Below are positions 62,916 to 64,000 of a DNA stretch of 64,000 bases, piece after piece. The stretch is from Alphaproteobacteria bacterium (lineage in GTDB: Bacteria; Pseudomonadota; Alphaproteobacteria; Micropepsales; Micropepsaceae): NCBI GenBank assembly GCA_016125165.1, contig WGMH01000003.1, positions 682,001 to 746,000 on the forward strand, read 5' to 3'. The notes beneath the pieces were generated by a model. The model saw nothing but the letters and a program-made list of their open reading frames with translations. It ran no database searches and was not told the DNA's origin. A program made the translations under genes and the position numbers. The first letter of the stretch is position 1; each line of letters starts with the position of its first letter.

Positions 62916-64000
62916 ATGAAAACCATTCACATCATTGGCGGCGGGCTCGCGGGCAGCGAGGCGGCGTGGCAGGCGGCCAATATGGGTGCAAGCGTGGTGC
63001 TGCATGAGATGCGGCCCGTGCGCGGCACCGATGCACACCAGACCGAGGGCTTGGCCGAACTCGTCTGCTCCAATTCGTTCCGCTCGGATGACGCAGAGAA
63101 CAACGCTGTCGGTCTGCTGCATGAAGAGATGCGTCGCGCGGGTTCGCTGATCCTGAAATCCGGCGATGCGCACCGGCTGCCCGCCGGTGGTGCGCTGGCG
63201 GTAGATCGTCACGGCTTTTCGGATGCTGTGACACACACGCTCGAATCTCATCCCAATGTGGATATTGTGCGCGAGGAGATCGCGGGCCTTCCGCCGGAAG
63301 ACTGGCAATCGGTGATCATCGCCACCGGACCGCTAACTTCTGCACCGCTGGCCGAAGCCATCCGCGCGTTTACCGGTGAGGAATCGCTTTCCTTCTTCGA
63401 CGCCATCGCGCCGATCGTGCATCGCGAATCCATCAATATGGACGTGTGCTGGATGCAATCGCGTTACGATAAGGGCGACGGCGCGGACTACATCAACTGC
63501 CCGATGGATCAGGCGCAGTACAAAGACTTCATCGCGGAACTGCTCGCCGGCGAGAAGGCCGAGTTCAAGGAATGGGAAAAATCCACGCCCTATTTCGAAG
63601 GCTGCCTTCCCATCGAAGTGATGGCGTCTCGCGGCGAAGATACGCTGCGCTACGGGCCCATGAAGCCTGTGGGCCTTGCCGATCCGCGCCGCGACAATCA
63701 CAGGCCTTATGCCATCGTGCAGCTCCGGCAGGACAATGCACTCGGCACGCTTTGGAACATGGTCGGCTTCCAGACCAAGCTGAAGCATGGGGAGCAGACG
63801 CGCATCTTCCGGATGATCCCAGGTCTTGAAAATGCGAGCTTCGCGCGACTGGGTGGCCTTCATCGCAACACCTTCATCAATTCGCCGCGCCTGCTCGATG
63901 GATCGCTGCGGCTAAAGGCCCGGCCCGCCATTCGCTTCGCCGGACAGGTCACGGGCGTGGAAGGCTATGTCGAAAGCGCCGCCATCGGTCTGCTTGCGGG
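62916..64000 (+). CDS. trmFO: Methylenetetrahydrofolate-tRNA-(uracil-5-)-methyltransferase, 5' part
   Basis: The first 361 residues of a flavoprotein that makes ribothymidine at position 54 of tRNA using methylene-tetrahydrofolate. The FAD motif is [15 protein letters not shown]; the family-specific [19 protein letters not shown] and [19 protein letters not shown] follow. The usual length is about 450-470 residues, so the last quarter lies beyond the window. The ATG at 62916 is the family start. No disruption is seen in the visible part. Confidence 0.95.
   Translation, partial: MKTIHIIGGGLAGSEAAWQAANMGASVVLHEMRPVRGTDAHQTEGLAELVCSNSFRSDDAENNAVGLLHEEMRRAGSLILKSGDAHRLPAGGALAVDRHGFSDAVTHTLESHPNVDIVREEIAGLPPEDWQSVIIATGPLTSAPLAEAIRAFTGEESLSFFDAIAPIVHRESINMDVCWMQSRYDKGDGADYINCPMDQAQYKDFIAELLAGEKAEFKEWEKSTPYFEGCLPIEVMASRGEDTLRYGPMKPVGLADPRRDNHRPYAIVQLRQDNALGTLWNMVGFQTKLKHGEQTRIFRMIPGLENASFARLGGLHRNTFINSPRLLDGSLRLKARPAIRFAGQVTGVEGYVESAAIGLLA

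Overview
The window is high-GC DNA from an alphaproteobacterium; nothing in it fixes the genus. The evidence is the character of SSB, GyrA, CoaD and UvrA, two LexA operators of the alphaproteobacterial GTTC-N7-GTTC type (upstream of uvrA and ssb), and the backbone order uvrA, ssb, gyrA, coaD, cyclophilin, queA, tgt, which I recall as near-contiguous in rhizobia. Here that backbone is stretched over about 28 kb because blocks of surface-polysaccharide genes sit between its members.

Layout. 1-2.6 kb: the end of a mannose-1-P guanylyltransferase/mannose-6-P isomerase, UDP-glucose dehydrogenase (ugd), and two small secreted YjbE-like proteins with their own promoters and terminators, plus a decayed partial third copy. 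2.8-7.7 kb: an FkbM methyltransferase, then a translationally coupled HAD-UbiA / GtrA / DprE1-like / DprE2-like operon that looks like a polyprenyl-phosphate D-arabinofuranose pathway; its first gene carries an apparent one-base frameshift. 7.7-24.8 kb (minus strand): a 12-gene polysaccharide operon running from an SLBB export protein, a Wzz-like and a Wzy-like protein through asparagine synthase, a methyltransferase, glycosyltransferases, WecB, an epimerase and a two-domain oxidoreductase to a WbpA-like UDP-GlcNAc dehydrogenase. 25-28.4 kb (plus, divergent): YjbH and the lipoprotein YjbF. 28.5-34.6 kb (minus): tRNA-Lys, tgt, queA, a membrane protein, a WecA-like priming transferase, a WbpE-like aminotransferase and a cyclophilin. 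34.8-45.6 kb: a glycosyltransferase, coaD-gyrA, a GDP-heptose set (HddC-GmhB fusion, epimerase, GmhA, HddA), a CgeB-like glycosyltransferase, a secreted trypsin-like protease and ssb. 45.7-53.1 kb (minus): a sulfation-like module (sulfotransferase, two small membrane proteins, ASST-family protein), a GT39-type glycosyltransferase, a small Cys-rich protein and an OafA-type acyltransferase. 53.3-64 kb: uvrA, a second GT39 gene broken by an in-frame TGA, three amidase-signature enzymes with a nucleoside deoxyribosyltransferase-like gene among them, and the 5' part of trmFO.

Together the accessory genes make sugar nucleotides (UDP-GlcA, UDP-GlcNAcA, UDP-ManNAc, GDP-heptose, probably lipid-linked arabinofuranose), prime on undecaprenyl phosphate, assemble and decorate the repeat (methyl, amide, acyl, probably sulfate), polymerise it and export it. 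I see no Wzx flippase, no tyrosine autokinase, no CRISPR array, no insertion sequence and no rRNA. The most notable points are the arabinofuranose-type operon with its frameshift, the ASST/sulfotransferase/small-protein module, the nonsense-split GT39 paralogue and the two LexA operators.
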